DNA of 64,000 nt, taken from Microbacterium sp. NC79 (lineage in GTDB: Bacteria > Actinomycetota > Actinomycetes > Actinomycetales > Microbacteriaceae). The notes under the pieces are model-generated. The model had not been told where the DNA came from, searched no databases, and saw only the letters and a list, made by a program, of their open reading frames with translations. The translations under genes and the position numbers were made by a program. This document shows positions 1 to 9,004 of the stretch, piece by piece (within the stretch, counting starts at the first letter, position 1; each line of letters starts with the position of its first letter). The DNA is taken from contig NZ_JAHQYI010000001.1 of assembly GCF_019061125.1 (NCBI RefSeq), positions 434,001 through 498,000 on the forward strand, read 5' to 3'.

Positions 1-1
1 T

Positions 2-2548
2 GGAAAGGGCGCGCCGTTTACGGACTCATGCACGGTTCCGGTTCGCCTGAAGGGTGATGACGACTGGACGTTCCTGTCGGTTCCGATCATCGTCACGCCG
101 CTCGCCCCGGTGCCTGAGCTGCGCCCAGGTGCGATGACCGTGAGCCCGGGCGAGACGGCCACGTTTGATCTCACCTCGATGACGGTGTGGCAGGGCGAGA
201 ACGACAACGCCAACACGGTCTGGGCGGTAGACGGAACCTCAGCTGACTTCCGGATCACGCAGTCAGGTGCGTCGGTGACCGTGACCGCGGCAGATACCTC
301 TGTTCCTGGCCGCGAGTCGGCCGTCCTTGTGCTCATTACGAGTCACGAGTCGGTTGCGCCCGCACGTCTCGTGCTCCGTGTCGGCCCCGCACCTGAGACA
401 GCGCCGCGCGGTGGCACGACCTCGATTCAGTGCTCGCAGGCCGAGGGCAACTCGTGCACGGTGCCCGTTGTGGGCGCTCCTGGCGAGATCAACCCGCTGC
501 CTGGCACCCCGCTCGTGTTGCAGAGCGTGACCTCGACCGCATCGTGCGCGGGTGTCACGTTCAGCGTCGCGTCGGCGACGTCGGTGACGGCGTCCTGGAC
601 GGGGGATGCTCCCGGGGCCACGTGCCGCACGAGCTTCACGCTGAAGGATGCGCAGGGTCGCCTGACGACGGGCGAGCGCAATGGTTCCGTCACCCTTGAT
701 CTGCAGGGATACCCGCTGGCCCCCGCGGCGATCAAGCAGGCAGGGTACGACGACGGCATCGTGCAGTTGCGCGTTGACCCCGGTGCTGCCCGCTCCGCGT
801 ATCCCGCCGTTACCGGCTTCACCGTGACGCGGAACGGTGCGGTTGTGGCCACGTGTGCCGCAGACGGCACGTGCCCGCCGATTGCGGCACCAAACGGTGA
901 ATCGCGTATCTACGAAGCGGTGTCAGTGAACGCCGTCGGAACCTCGAAGACCTCGGTGTCAACGACCGCGTGGGCGTATGACCCGCCGGCAAAGCCGGAG
1001 ACGTTCACGGCGACGGCAATTCCGACGCAGGGCCAGGGCCACATGGTGCGCCTGGAGTTTACCGGCGTTGATCCAGAGACCGGCCGCATCGAGGTGTCCA
1101 GCCCGAAGGGTGACAAGGTGTCGATCCCGGTTTCCGGTGGCGGCGTGGTTTCGCTCGCGAGCTACCGAGTCGGCACCAACGAGGCGGCACAGATTACCGC
1201 GAAGCCATTCTCACGCTTCCCGATTCCTGCTGGTCTCGAGGGTTCCACCTCGGGTGCAGAAATCTCAACGAACGGTAACGGCATCGGCTCCCCGTTGAAC
1301 CCGGTGATTTCCGCGACGAGTACCGCAACAGCGAACGACACCGCGACGATTGACGTCGAGGTAGGCGCGCAGCCTAACGGCTCGCCTTCCACGATTTGGT
1401 ACGGCGTTTCCTGGACGAACCAGCAGTGCACTCCGTCGCAGCAGGGCAAGCGGTTCAGCATCCCTGGTCTTCAGGGTGGTGCCGAGTACACCGTCACGAT
1501 GTGTGCCGAGGCGCGCGTTGGCGAGGAGGTCTTTGGCTCATCGACGGCATCGACGACGCTCGTGACCAAACAGTCAACGGCGCCGCCGGTCGGCTACGAG
1601 TTTGTTGTTGACCCGCGTGGCTCGATGCAGTCGGGCGAGCGCTCGGCGCTGTGGACGATCAAGGATGACCCGACATCATCCGCGACTGTTCCGAACCGCA
1701 ACGAGGTCGTCATTTCAGGGCTGCCGAGCAGCATCGTTGGCGCTGACCCGAACATCACCGTGTTCTACCAGCACGAGTCCACCGGCGCGCGCACCGATAC
1801 CGCGAAGGCGGTTCCGGCAGCCGGATCCGCCCCGTACCAGGTGCAGGCGAGCTGGGGCGTCACCGCATGTGTGGGTAACACCACGTTCGGGTTCGAAAGC
1901 AGTTCGACAGATAACAAGGCGACAACGTCGGTCACGAAGCTGACGTACTACAACGAGCGTGGCCGCAAGATCAACGATGTGCCGCCAAACAATGTCGTTC
2001 CGCCGCGCGCCGCCTCCGTCAAGGTGGAGCACACCACGACGTGGGATGGCGCGGGCTGGGGGCTCAACAGCATTTCCGGTACCTTCACCGAGGAGTGCGA
2101 GCCCGAGCCAGAACCAGAGCCGACGCCGGAGCCCACTCCGACCGTTGACCCGTCGGAGCCGCCTGTCGATCCCACCAACCCGCCTGTCGACCCGAGCGAA
2201 CCGCCCGTTGACCCTACCGAACCGCCCGTTGACCCTACCGAACCGCCAGCCGAGTCGGGCGGGGCATCCCCGAGCGCCGAGCGGGCACAGCAGTCAGTGA
2301 CGCGCGGCCAGGGTGCCGCGTCCACCGACGCACCCGAGTCAGCGGTGGTGCCAGACGCGGCGCCGACCGACAACGTGGTGCCACCGACAGTGGCCGATGA
2401 GCCGGTGACGGAACCAGAGCGCGTGATGGATGCACCGCTGGCAGATTCTGAGGCCCCCGCTCTCGGCGCAGCGGTGACCACCGGTTCCGGAGCACCTGGC
2501 GGCACCGGGCCACCGGACGAATCACCGCCCCAAGCGCCACGCCTCTAG
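2..2548 (+). CDS. Ig/fibronectin-III-like surface protein, 5' end outside window
   Basis: The frame is open from the window edge, so the N-terminus is missing and 848 residues are visible. The chain is rich in Thr, Val, Gly and Pro and falls into beta-sandwich-like modules of the Ig/Fn3 type, several with closely spaced cysteines (for example CSQAEGNSC and CAADGTC) that could form disulfides outside the cell. From about residue 700 the sequence becomes a spacer with repeats of the type PPVDPTEP, followed by a low-complexity Pro/Ala/acidic tail. I see no C-terminal membrane helix or sortase motif, so anchoring, if any, lies in the missing N-terminus. It is the first visible gene of the moxR/DUF58/FHA/EccC operon, 39 bases before moxR. 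A role as an envelope adhesin or secretion-apparatus accessory is inferred from context only. Confidence 0.75.
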   Translation, partial: GKGAPFTDSCTVPVRLKGDDDWTFLSVPIIVTPLAPVPELRPGAMTVSPGETATFDLTSMTVWQGENDNANTVWAVDGTSADFRITQSGASVTVTAADTSVPGRESAVLVLITSHESVAPARLVLRVGPAPETAPRGGTTSIQCSQAEGNSCTVPVVGAPGEINPLPGTPLVLQSVTSTASCAGVTFSVASATSVTASWTGDAPGATCRTSFTLKDAQGRLTTGERNGSVTLDLQGYPLAPAAIKQAGYDDGIVQLRVDPGAARSAYPAVTGFTVTRNGAVVATCAADGTCPPIAAPNGESRIYEAVSVNAVGTSKTSVSTTAWAYDPPAKPETFTATAIPTQGQGHMVRLEFTGVDPETGRIEVSSPKGDKVSIPVSGGGVVSLASYRVGTNEAAQITAKPFSRFPIPAGLEGSTSGAEISTNGNGIGSPLNPVISATSTATANDTATIDVEVGAQPNGSPSTIWYGVSWTNQQCTPSQQGKRFSIPGLQGGAEYTVTMCAEARVGEEVFGSSTASTTLVTKQSTAPPVGYEFVVDPRGSMQSGERSALWTIKDDPTSSATVPNRNEVVISGLPSSIVGADPNITVFYQHESTGARTDTAKAVPAAGSAPYQVQASWGVTACVGNTTFGFESSSTDNKATTSVTKLTYYNERGRKINDVPPNNVVPPRAASVKVEHTTTWDGAGWGLNSISGTFTEECEPEPEPEPTPEPTPTVDPSEPPVDPTNPPVDPSEPPVDPTEPPVDPTEPPAESGGASPSAERAQQSVTRGQGAASTDAPESAVVPDAAPTDNVVPPTVADEPVTEPERVMDAPLADSEAPALGAAVTTGSGAPGGTGPPDESPPQAPRL

Positions 2549-2587
2549 CTCGGCCCTCGTTTCAGATCTCCATTAGCAAGGACACAC

Positions 2588-3553
2588 ATGACCATCTCGC
2601 AAGAGCAGGCCACCTGGTTCGCCCAGTCGTTCGCACAGCTCGGCGACAACGTCGAGCACGCGGTGCTCGGCAAGCGCCCCGTCATCGACCTCGTGCTTGT
2701 CGCGATGTTGAGTGAGGGTCACGTTCTTCTCGAGGACGTGCCAGGAACCGGTAAGACGTCGCTGGCGCGTGCGCTTGCGCAGTCGGTGCAGGGCAGTACG
2801 ACCCGTATTCAGTTCACGCCTGACCTGTTGCCTGGCGACATCACGGGTATCACCGTGTACGACCAGAAGACGGGTGAGTTCGAATTTCACGCCGGCCCCA
2901 TTTTTGCGAACATCGTGCTGGCCGACGAGATCAACCGCGCGAGCCCCAAGACCCAGGCGGCGCTGCTTGAGGTCATGGAAGAGGGCAACGTCACTGTTGA
3001 CGGGATTTCGCGTGCCGTTGGTGTTCCGTTCCTGGTGATCGCGACGCAGAACCCGGTGGAGCAGGCCGGAACGTATCGCCTGCCCGAGGCCCAGCTTGAC
3101 CGCTTCCTGATGAAGACGTCGCTTGGGTACCCGGACCACGCATCCACGCTGCGCATTCTGGGCGGCGGAGCGACGGCGATCAAGCAGATTTCTCCGGTCG
3201 TGACGCCGCAGACGTTGGTGTCGATGACGGATCTCGCGAAAGACGTCTATGTGGACGCTCTCGTGCTTGATTACGTTGCGCGCATTGTGGACGCGACCCG
3301 TTCGGCCGACCAGGTGCGCCTTGGCGTATCGATTCGTGGTGCGCTCGCCCTGACGCGCGCGACGCGTGCTCGTGCCGCGTCGCAGGGGCGCACCTACGCG
3401 ACACCGGACGACGTCAAGGCGCTCGTTATTCCGACGCTCGCGCACCGCCTGATTCTTCAGGCGGAAGCGGAGTTTGACGGTGTGACGGCAGAAGCCGTGC
3501 TCGGTCAGGTGCTGCTGGAGGTGCCGCCGCCCACGCAGCGTGAAACCGCATGA
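2588..3553 (+). CDS. MoxR-family AAA+ ATPase
   Basis: This 321-residue protein is a MoxR-type AAA+ ATPase, a family thought to act as chaperones that assemble or activate partner proteins using ATP. The Walker A motif PGTGKT is at residues 52-57 and the Walker B motif LADEIN at about 111-116, followed by the family hallmark RASPKTQAALLEVMEE. Length is normal. The start ATG follows an AGCAAGGACACAC leader. The stop overlaps the start of the DUF58 gene by four bases (ATGA), which implies translational coupling. MoxR next to DUF58 and a transglutaminase-fold protein is a widespread conserved trio, so these three products probably form one functional unit at the membrane. Confidence 0.93.
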   Translation: MTISQEQATWFAQSFAQLGDNVEHAVLGKRPVIDLVLVAMLSEGHVLLEDVPGTGKTSLARALAQSVQGSTTRIQFTPDLLPGDITGITVYDQKTGEFEFHAGPIFANIVLADEINRASPKTQAALLEVMEEGNVTVDGISRAVGVPFLVIATQNPVEQAGTYRLPEAQLDRFLMKTSLGYPDHASTLRILGGGATAIKQISPVVTPQTLVSMTDLAKDVYVDALVLDYVARIVDATRSADQVRLGVSIRGALALTRATRARAASQGRTYATPDDVKALVIPTLAHRLILQAEAEFDGVTAEAVLGQVLLEVPPPTQRETA

Positions 3554-4905
3554 CCCTCAACGAACTCAGCGGGTCGCACTCACACTCCCGCACAGCCACG
3601 CACACTCGCACCAAGGTCCGCCAAACGCAGCGGAGCCCGATGGTGCGTTTCGTGCTGGGTATGACCCGGTTTGGCCAGCGGGTCAGCGCGGTCTACACGA
3701 CCGCGCGCGATGAGATCAGCCGGTCGGTTACGACGGCAGGGTGGCTTGTGCTGGCCGTCGCCATTGGCGGCACGGTGCTTGGGTGGATCTTTGGCTGGGT
3801 GGAGTGGCTCGTCGCTGGCATCATCGCCGTGGTGTTGCTGCTGTTGAGCGTGCCCTTCCTGTTTGGTGCACGCGCGTACGATGTCGCGCTCGAGCTGGAA
3901 CACGAGCGCGTTGTTGCCGGCGGCAGTGTGCCCGGACGACTCACCGTACGCAACAAGAGTTCGCGGATGGCGCTGCCGGGCAAGCTGGATCTGCCTGTGG
4001 GGGATGGCCTGCTTGAGCTTGAGGTTCCGATGCTGCGCGCCGAGCACCACACGGTGCATGAGGTCGATATTCCGACCCCGAAGCGGGGGATCATCACGGT
4101 CGGCCCGGCCACGGCAGTGCGCACCGACCCGATCGGCCTGCTGCGTCGTGAACACGAGTGGGAAGACCGGCACGAAGTGTACGTGCACACGCGCATTGTT
4201 TCGATGCCGTCGACGAGTGCCGGCTTGGTGCGTGATCTCGAGGGAAATCCAACAACGCGCCTCGTGGATGCCGACATGTCGTTCCACGCGATCCGCGAAT
4301 ACATGCCGGGTGATTCGCGTCGTCAGGTGCACTGGAAGTCGACAGCGAAGACCGGCAAGCTCATGGTGCGCCAGTTCGAAGAGTCACGTCGCTCCCGCAT
4401 GGCCGTTGCCGTTTCCGTAGCCAAGAGTGACTACGCGACGGAAGAAGAGTACGAAATCGCGATTTCGCTTGCCGCATCACTCGGCGTGCAGGCACTCCGC
4501 GACGGTCGCGAGCTTGACGTCGTGGCCGGTGCAGAAATCCCCCGTGTGGTGCGTGGTCGGCTGCGCGCCATTCGCCAGCTGGGTGCGTTTACCCCTCGTG
4601 GCCTGCTCGACGAATTTTGTGCTGTCGACAGCCTCGACAACACGATGTCGCTAGAAGACGTGTGCGCGTTGCAGGCAGAATCCAACACCGGCCTGTCTGT
4701 CGCCTTCGTCATCTGTGGTTCCCAGACGGGGCTCGAACGCCTGCGTCGTGCGGCTCTCGCCTACGATGCGGCCACTGCCGTGATCGGTGTCGTGTGTGAT
4801 GAAACCGCCCACCCGAGGGTGCGTCCGGTCAGCGGTCTCACGATCATGACCGTGGGCCTGCGCGAAGATATGCCGCAACTGCTCTCCCGGGGAATGAAGT
4901 CGTGA
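3550..4905 (+). CDS. DUF58 domain membrane protein
   Basis: This 451-residue protein has two adjacent hydrophobic segments near residues 60-105 and then a cytoplasmic or surface beta-rich region ending in a DUF58 domain. The DUF58 signature is clear: REYMPGDSRRQVHWKSTAKT followed by a VRQFEE segment. DUF58 has a von Willebrand factor A-like fold and accompanies MoxR ATPases almost invariably; its biochemical role is not established. It overlaps moxR by four bases upstream and the next gene by four bases (GTGA) downstream, so the three proteins are probably made in fixed ratio. The start ATG is the only one that gives the overlap. Confidence 0.92.
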   Translation: MTLNELSGSHSHSRTATHTRTKVRQTQRSPMVRFVLGMTRFGQRVSAVYTTARDEISRSVTTAGWLVLAVAIGGTVLGWIFGWVEWLVAGIIAVVLLLLSVPFLFGARAYDVALELEHERVVAGGSVPGRLTVRNKSSRMALPGKLDLPVGDGLLELEVPMLRAEHHTVHEVDIPTPKRGIITVGPATAVRTDPIGLLRREHEWEDRHEVYVHTRIVSMPSTSAGLVRDLEGNPTTRLVDADMSFHAIREYMPGDSRRQVHWKSTAKTGKLMVRQFEESRRSRMAVAVSVAKSDYATEEEYEIAISLAASLGVQALRDGRELDVVAGAEIPRVVRGRLRAIRQLGAFTPRGLLDEFCAVDSLDNTMSLEDVCALQAESNTGLSVAFVICGSQTGLERLRRAALAYDAATAVIGVVCDETAHPRVRPVSGLTIMTVGLREDMPQLLSRGMKS

Positions 4906-7346
4906 CGAAGCAGAGCATGATTATCGGGTCCGCCTACGTCGCCGTGATGGTGGCGCTGGCAGGCGTTGCCGCCTGGCCGATCTACGCCAGCGCCTGGTAT
5001 GTTCTCGCGATTGCCGTCAGCGCACTCGTGGGTGCAGGCATCGCCGTGCTGTCGATGCTCGTGAAGTGGAACGGCTGGCTCATCACCCTCATTCTGCTGT
5101 CGGCAAGCTTCGCCGTCGCTGTGACGCTGGGGGTTCCGGAATACTGGGTTGGCGGAACCATCGTGCCCGATGGTCTGCGCGAAGCCGCGCTGGGTTTCGT
5201 CACCGGTTTTAAGGATCTCGCCACCTCGCCCCTGCCTGTGGGCACGTATCGCAACCTGCTGGTTCCGGCGATTGCTGTCTTTACTGTGGGCACATTCGTT
5301 GCCGTCCGCTTCGCTTTTGTCAGCGGGCGTCGTGCGGGGTTCACGGTTGTCGCCGTCGGCGCGATGTTGGCATTTGGCCTATTGTTTGGCCGTACGTCGG
5401 TGTCGTCGCCGCTGTCACTCGGACCCCTCACGATCACGTCACCGGTAGAAACCGGCATTGGCATTCTCGGAGTGCTTGGTGGCATGTGGTGGCTCGCGTG
5501 GCGTGCTCGCGATGAGCGCCGTCAATCGATCGCGCGTGCGGCTGCCGCCACCGGTATTCGTGGTGCGCGGCAGAGTACCGGCGCCTATCTGCGCCGTGCC
5601 GGGCTCGCCGCCGCGATGGTCGTCGTCGCGGTTGGCGCCGGGGCGATTGTGACGCCGATCGTGACGAACACGAGCACGCGCGACGTGATTCGTTCGGCCG
5701 TGGGGCCTGAGATCGCCATCGCGCAGGCCCAGACGCCGCTGGCCGGATACCGCACGAACTTCACGAATGACAACGTCTCGTCTGTGCTGTTTAGCTACAC
5801 GTCGACGGGCGCGGTACCCAGCCGCATTCGCCTGGCCACGTTGGGCGCATACGACGGAGAGTCGTATCGCGTCGATATCGGCCCAACGAATCTGTATGAG
5901 CGAGTGCCTTCCACGCTTGAGGGTGTCAGCGGAACCACGTCGACGGTTCGCTTTGAGATTGGTGCGTTGCGCGGCATTTGGTTGCCGACGTTTGGCACGC
6001 TGCAGAGCGTCGAGTTTCAGGGTGCTCAGGGCCCCGAGCTGGCGGATGGTTTCTACTACAACCAGACGGCTGGCACGGGTGTGGTCACGCGGGGTGTCGA
6101 TGAGGGCAATTCGTATGTTGTGACCGCGGCTGAGCCGAAGACGATCGACCTGGTGGAGGCGACGTCGCCGGGGGCGAACCCGCGGGTAGCCCCTCCCGAA
6201 AGTCTCATTGCGTGGCTCGATGCTCGGGATGTGCCGTCGACAGGTGCGGGCTTGGCAGATGCGATTGAGACGCTGCGTGCGCGCGGATACCTGAGTCATG
6301 CGCTGCTGTTGCCGGAAGGGGACACAGCGGAGTGGATGGCGCTGTTGCCCGACTACGCCGGCTTCCAGTCCAGCCCCGCCGGGCACTCTTTGGCGCGTAT
6401 CGATGAGATGTTTACCCAGCTGCTTGAGCACGAGTCGCAAGTGCAGGGCATCACCAACGCGTCGCTCGTTGCCGCAATTGGCGACGATGAGCAGTTCGCC
6501 GTGGCGAGCGCGCTGATCGCTGAGCAACTCGGATTCCCAGCGCGCGTCGTGGTGGGCGTACGCACGTCGAGCGATTCGCTGCCTTCGTGTGATGGCGAAT
6601 GTCTGGCATCAGATCTTGCGGTGTGGACCGAAGTGCAGGATGCCTCAGGCATCTGGATTCCGATCGATGTGACACCGCAATATACGGAGCCGATCGACGT
6701 GGAGTCGCGCACGCAGCGTGATCCGGAAAACATCACGGATGTGCGTCCGGATGAGGTCACTGAAGTGGCACCGCCAGATCCTGACCAGCATGAATCTGAT
6801 GACACCCCGCCGAATCAGGAAGACACCGTTGACACGACGGTGGTGACCTCGGTCATGCGCTGGGTGGGCGTTGGCGTTCTCGGCCTGCTTGTACTGCTCA
6901 CGCCATTCCTCACGATTTTGTTCGCCAAGGTTGCTCGTCGCAAGGAGCGTGCGACGGCACCAGATGGTGCTGAACGCATGATCGGCGGCTGGGAAGAATA
7001 CGTTGACGCCGCCGTCGATGCGGGTCTTGTCTCACCGACGACGCATACTCGTCAGGAGCTCGCCGAGGAGTACCAGACGCCTGCAGGTGTGCTGCTTGCC
7101 GCGCAGGCTGACCATGCGCAGTTCTCCAACGCCGTCATCAGTGAAAATGAATCCAATGAGTTCTGGGAGATCGTTGCGGCGGAACGCCGTGCGTTGACCC
7201 AGGATCTGGGATGGTGGCGTCGCGTGCGTGCGGCTCTATCGTTGAAGTCATTCGTACGTCAATTGGGCACACCCGTCCGATTGGCTCGGTCCCGGTCTGT
7301 TGAAAGGGGAAAGCGCACGACTCGTCGTGGGCGAAGCACCTCATGA
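4902..7346 (+). CDS. Transglutaminase-fold (DUF3488-type) membrane protein, catalytic triad not conserved
   Basis: This 814-residue protein starts at GTG inside the DUF58 stop codon. Several hydrophobic segments lie within residues 1-260, followed by an extracytoplasmic region with a transglutaminase-like core at about 440-600, one more membrane helix near 650, and a basic cytoplasmic tail. Family members place Cys, His and Asp at the active site. Here the motif that normally reads GxC reads GDD (Asp529), the position before the AW/VW pair that normally holds His is Ala573, and only Asp589 in PIDVTP is kept. The fold is recognised by FAVASALIAEQLGFPARVVVGV. It is therefore probably a non-catalytic scaffold or binding domain. 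It is the third gene of the moxR-DUF58-TGase trio. Confidence 0.85.
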   Translation: MTKQSMIIGSAYVAVMVALAGVAAWPIYASAWYVLAIAVSALVGAGIAVLSMLVKWNGWLITLILLSASFAVAVTLGVPEYWVGGTIVPDGLREAALGFVTGFKDLATSPLPVGTYRNLLVPAIAVFTVGTFVAVRFAFVSGRRAGFTVVAVGAMLAFGLLFGRTSVSSPLSLGPLTITSPVETGIGILGVLGGMWWLAWRARDERRQSIARAAAATGIRGARQSTGAYLRRAGLAAAMVVVAVGAGAIVTPIVTNTSTRDVIRSAVGPEIAIAQAQTPLAGYRTNFTNDNVSSVLFSYTSTGAVPSRIRLATLGAYDGESYRVDIGPTNLYERVPSTLEGVSGTTSTVRFEIGALRGIWLPTFGTLQSVEFQGAQGPELADGFYYNQTAGTGVVTRGVDEGNSYVVTAAEPKTIDLVEATSPGANPRVAPPESLIAWLDARDVPSTGAGLADAIETLRARGYLSHALLLPEGDTAEWMALLPDYAGFQSSPAGHSLARIDEMFTQLLEHESQVQGITNASLVAAIGDDEQFAVASALIAEQLGFPARVVVGVRTSSDSLPSCDGECLASDLAVWTEVQDASGIWIPIDVTPQYTEPIDVESRTQRDPENITDVRPDEVTEVAPPDPDQHESDDTPPNQEDTVDTTVVTSVMRWVGVGVLGLLVLLTPFLTILFAKVARRKERATAPDGAERMIGGWEEYVDAAVDAGLVSPTTHTRQELAEEYQTPAGVLLAAQADHAQFSNAVISENESNEFWEIVAAERRALTQDLGWWRRVRAALSLKSFVRQLGTPVRLARSRSVERGKRTTRRGRSTS

Positions 7347-9004
7347 TCCCCAACGATTACGGAATGATCGTCATGATCTACGCGATCTGTCTCGTCGTAC
7401 TCCTCATGGTGTATGTCTGGTCGAGTCTCGCGCTTTCCGCTGTTTTCCGTAAGGCAGGAGCGCCCGCAAACCACGCGTGGATTCCGGTGATGAACTGGTT
7501 CACGTTGGCCAAGATCGGTGGCCGGCCGGAGTCGCCCTGGCTCCTGTTCGTGCCCTTCTACGGCATTTACGTGTTGTATTTGTTCGTCGCTAGTGTGTCG
7601 AACCGCTTTGGTCGCTCGAACGGCTTCGGACTCTTCGGCACCATCCTTTTCCCGGTCTGGGCCTCCATCCTGGGGTGGGGTTCCGCGCGCTGGATGGGTG
7701 CAGTTGCTACGCCCAGCGCGCCGTCGGCCGCGTGGATGAACCCGCAGCAGGACGCAATGTCGGCGCACCCTGACCAGCTGAGCTGGCTGGATCAGAGTCG
7801 CTCGAGCGTCGCGGCTGTTCCGCCGCCGCCCGCAGCTGAACAGTCGCCTGCCGGTCAAAACACGTGGGATCCGTTCGCCCCGCTCGGCGGCTCGCTGCGT
7901 GCGGAGCAACCGGTGGCTCAGATTCCGGCTCCGCCCGCGCCGTCGGCGGCATCTGCGTCGAATGATGCTGTCGCCCCGTCGTTCGTTCCGCCAGCGGTGT
8001 CAGCGCAAGCGCCTGCGCCCGCCGCTCAGCCCGCCGCCCAGCCGGTTGCTCCGGTGATCCCGCCGGTTCCGCCCGTCATGCCGACGACCTTCGGAAACCC
8101 GGGTTCCACGCGGATGCACGAAGACTCGGAAGTGGTTGCCCAGGCCCGTCGCGCTCAGGCGATGACGCCGCCTCCGCTGCCGCCTCTGCCGGAAAGTTTC
8201 GACGTTCCCGCCCCGCCCATTGTGGTTCCGGCTGCGCCTGCGATCATTCCTGCTCCGCCCGTGCCGCTCAGTGGTTCCGTCCCCGTTGTCGAAGGCACGT
8301 CCTTCGAGGACTCGGAGTGGATGCAGAACAGCCTCAGTACCGGGATCGCGAATGTGGCGACGCCGGTGAGTGCCAGTGACAGTGTCAGCACGCAGGAGGT
8401 TGAAGACGACGTGTGGGCGCCGCGATTGCGTCGTACCGAGCTCGAGGGTGACGACGTCAGTGACCCCGCGGAGTCGGTGTGGTCGAATTCGGCGTCGGTC
8501 TCTGCCATCTCGGCGATTGAGTCGTCGGTGGAGGTCAGTGCGGTGGCTGCGGTGCCGGATGCCGGTACGCCGCGCGCCGCCCGCACCTCCGTTTCTGCGC
8601 ACCACGCCAACGCCGGGGTGCCCTCGGATGAGGGGATTGACGATCAGACGATTGTCGCCGCGCGTCGACGTTCCACGTGGAACCTTCAGCTTCCTGTGGG
8701 TACGAGTGTGGCTCTGACCAGCGACTATGTGATTCTCGGACGCAAGCCCGATGATGAGCCGGAGTTTCCGTCTGCGCAGCTGATTTCGGTGGCAGACGGC
8801 ACCCGCACGATTTCCAAAACCCACGCGGTGCTGGCGCTCGTCGATGGCGCCTGGACGATTACGGACCTCGGCTCGACCAACGGTGTCGTCTTGATCGACG
8901 AGTCTGGCGCCGAGCGGGAGCTTGCGCCGCACCAGCCGGCTGTGCTGACCACGCGCTTCCTGCTGGGTGATGCCGAACTGCGCATTGAGGCGGCTAGCGA
9001 GTAA
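7343..9004 (+). CDS. Membrane protein with C-terminal FHA domain
   Basis: This 553-residue protein starts at an ATGA overlap with the preceding gene. Three to four hydrophobic segments lie in residues 5-115, with a conserved-looking NHAWIPVMNWFTLAKIGGRP loop. A long Pro/Ala/Val-rich linker follows (about 120-430). The C-terminus, about 450-545, is an FHA domain with the usual landmarks GR, SKTH and STNG, a fold that binds phosphothreonine peptides. Just before it sits DDQTIVAARRR with Thr436, which resembles the repeated motif in the next protein and could be a phosphorylation site. A role as a phosphorylation-dependent organiser of the secretion apparatus is inferred. No Ser/Thr kinase is encoded in the window. 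Confidence 0.85.
   Translation: MIPNDYGMIVMIYAICLVVLLMVYVWSSLALSAVFRKAGAPANHAWIPVMNWFTLAKIGGRPESPWLLFVPFYGIYVLYLFVASVSNRFGRSNGFGLFGTILFPVWASILGWGSARWMGAVATPSAPSAAWMNPQQDAMSAHPDQLSWLDQSRSSVAAVPPPPAAEQSPAGQNTWDPFAPLGGSLRAEQPVAQIPAPPAPSAASASNDAVAPSFVPPAVSAQAPAPAAQPAAQPVAPVIPPVPPVMPTTFGNPGSTRMHEDSEVVAQARRAQAMTPPPLPPLPESFDVPAPPIVVPAAPAIIPAPPVPLSGSVPVVEGTSFEDSEWMQNSLSTGIANVATPVSASDSVSTQEVEDDVWAPRLRRTELEGDDVSDPAESVWSNSASVSAISAIESSVEVSAVAAVPDAGTPRAARTSVSAHHANAGVPSDEGIDDQTIVAARRRSTWNLQLPVGTSVALTSDYVILGRKPDDEPEFPSAQLISVADGTRTISKTHAVLALVDGAWTITDLGSTNGVVLIDESGAERELAPHQPAVLTTRFLLGDAELRIEAASE

Noticed and set aside
2203..2246. Short tandem DNA repeats considered as a CRISPR or VNTR locus
   Set aside because: They are in-frame codons for the PPVDPTEP spacer, with no spacers or leader.
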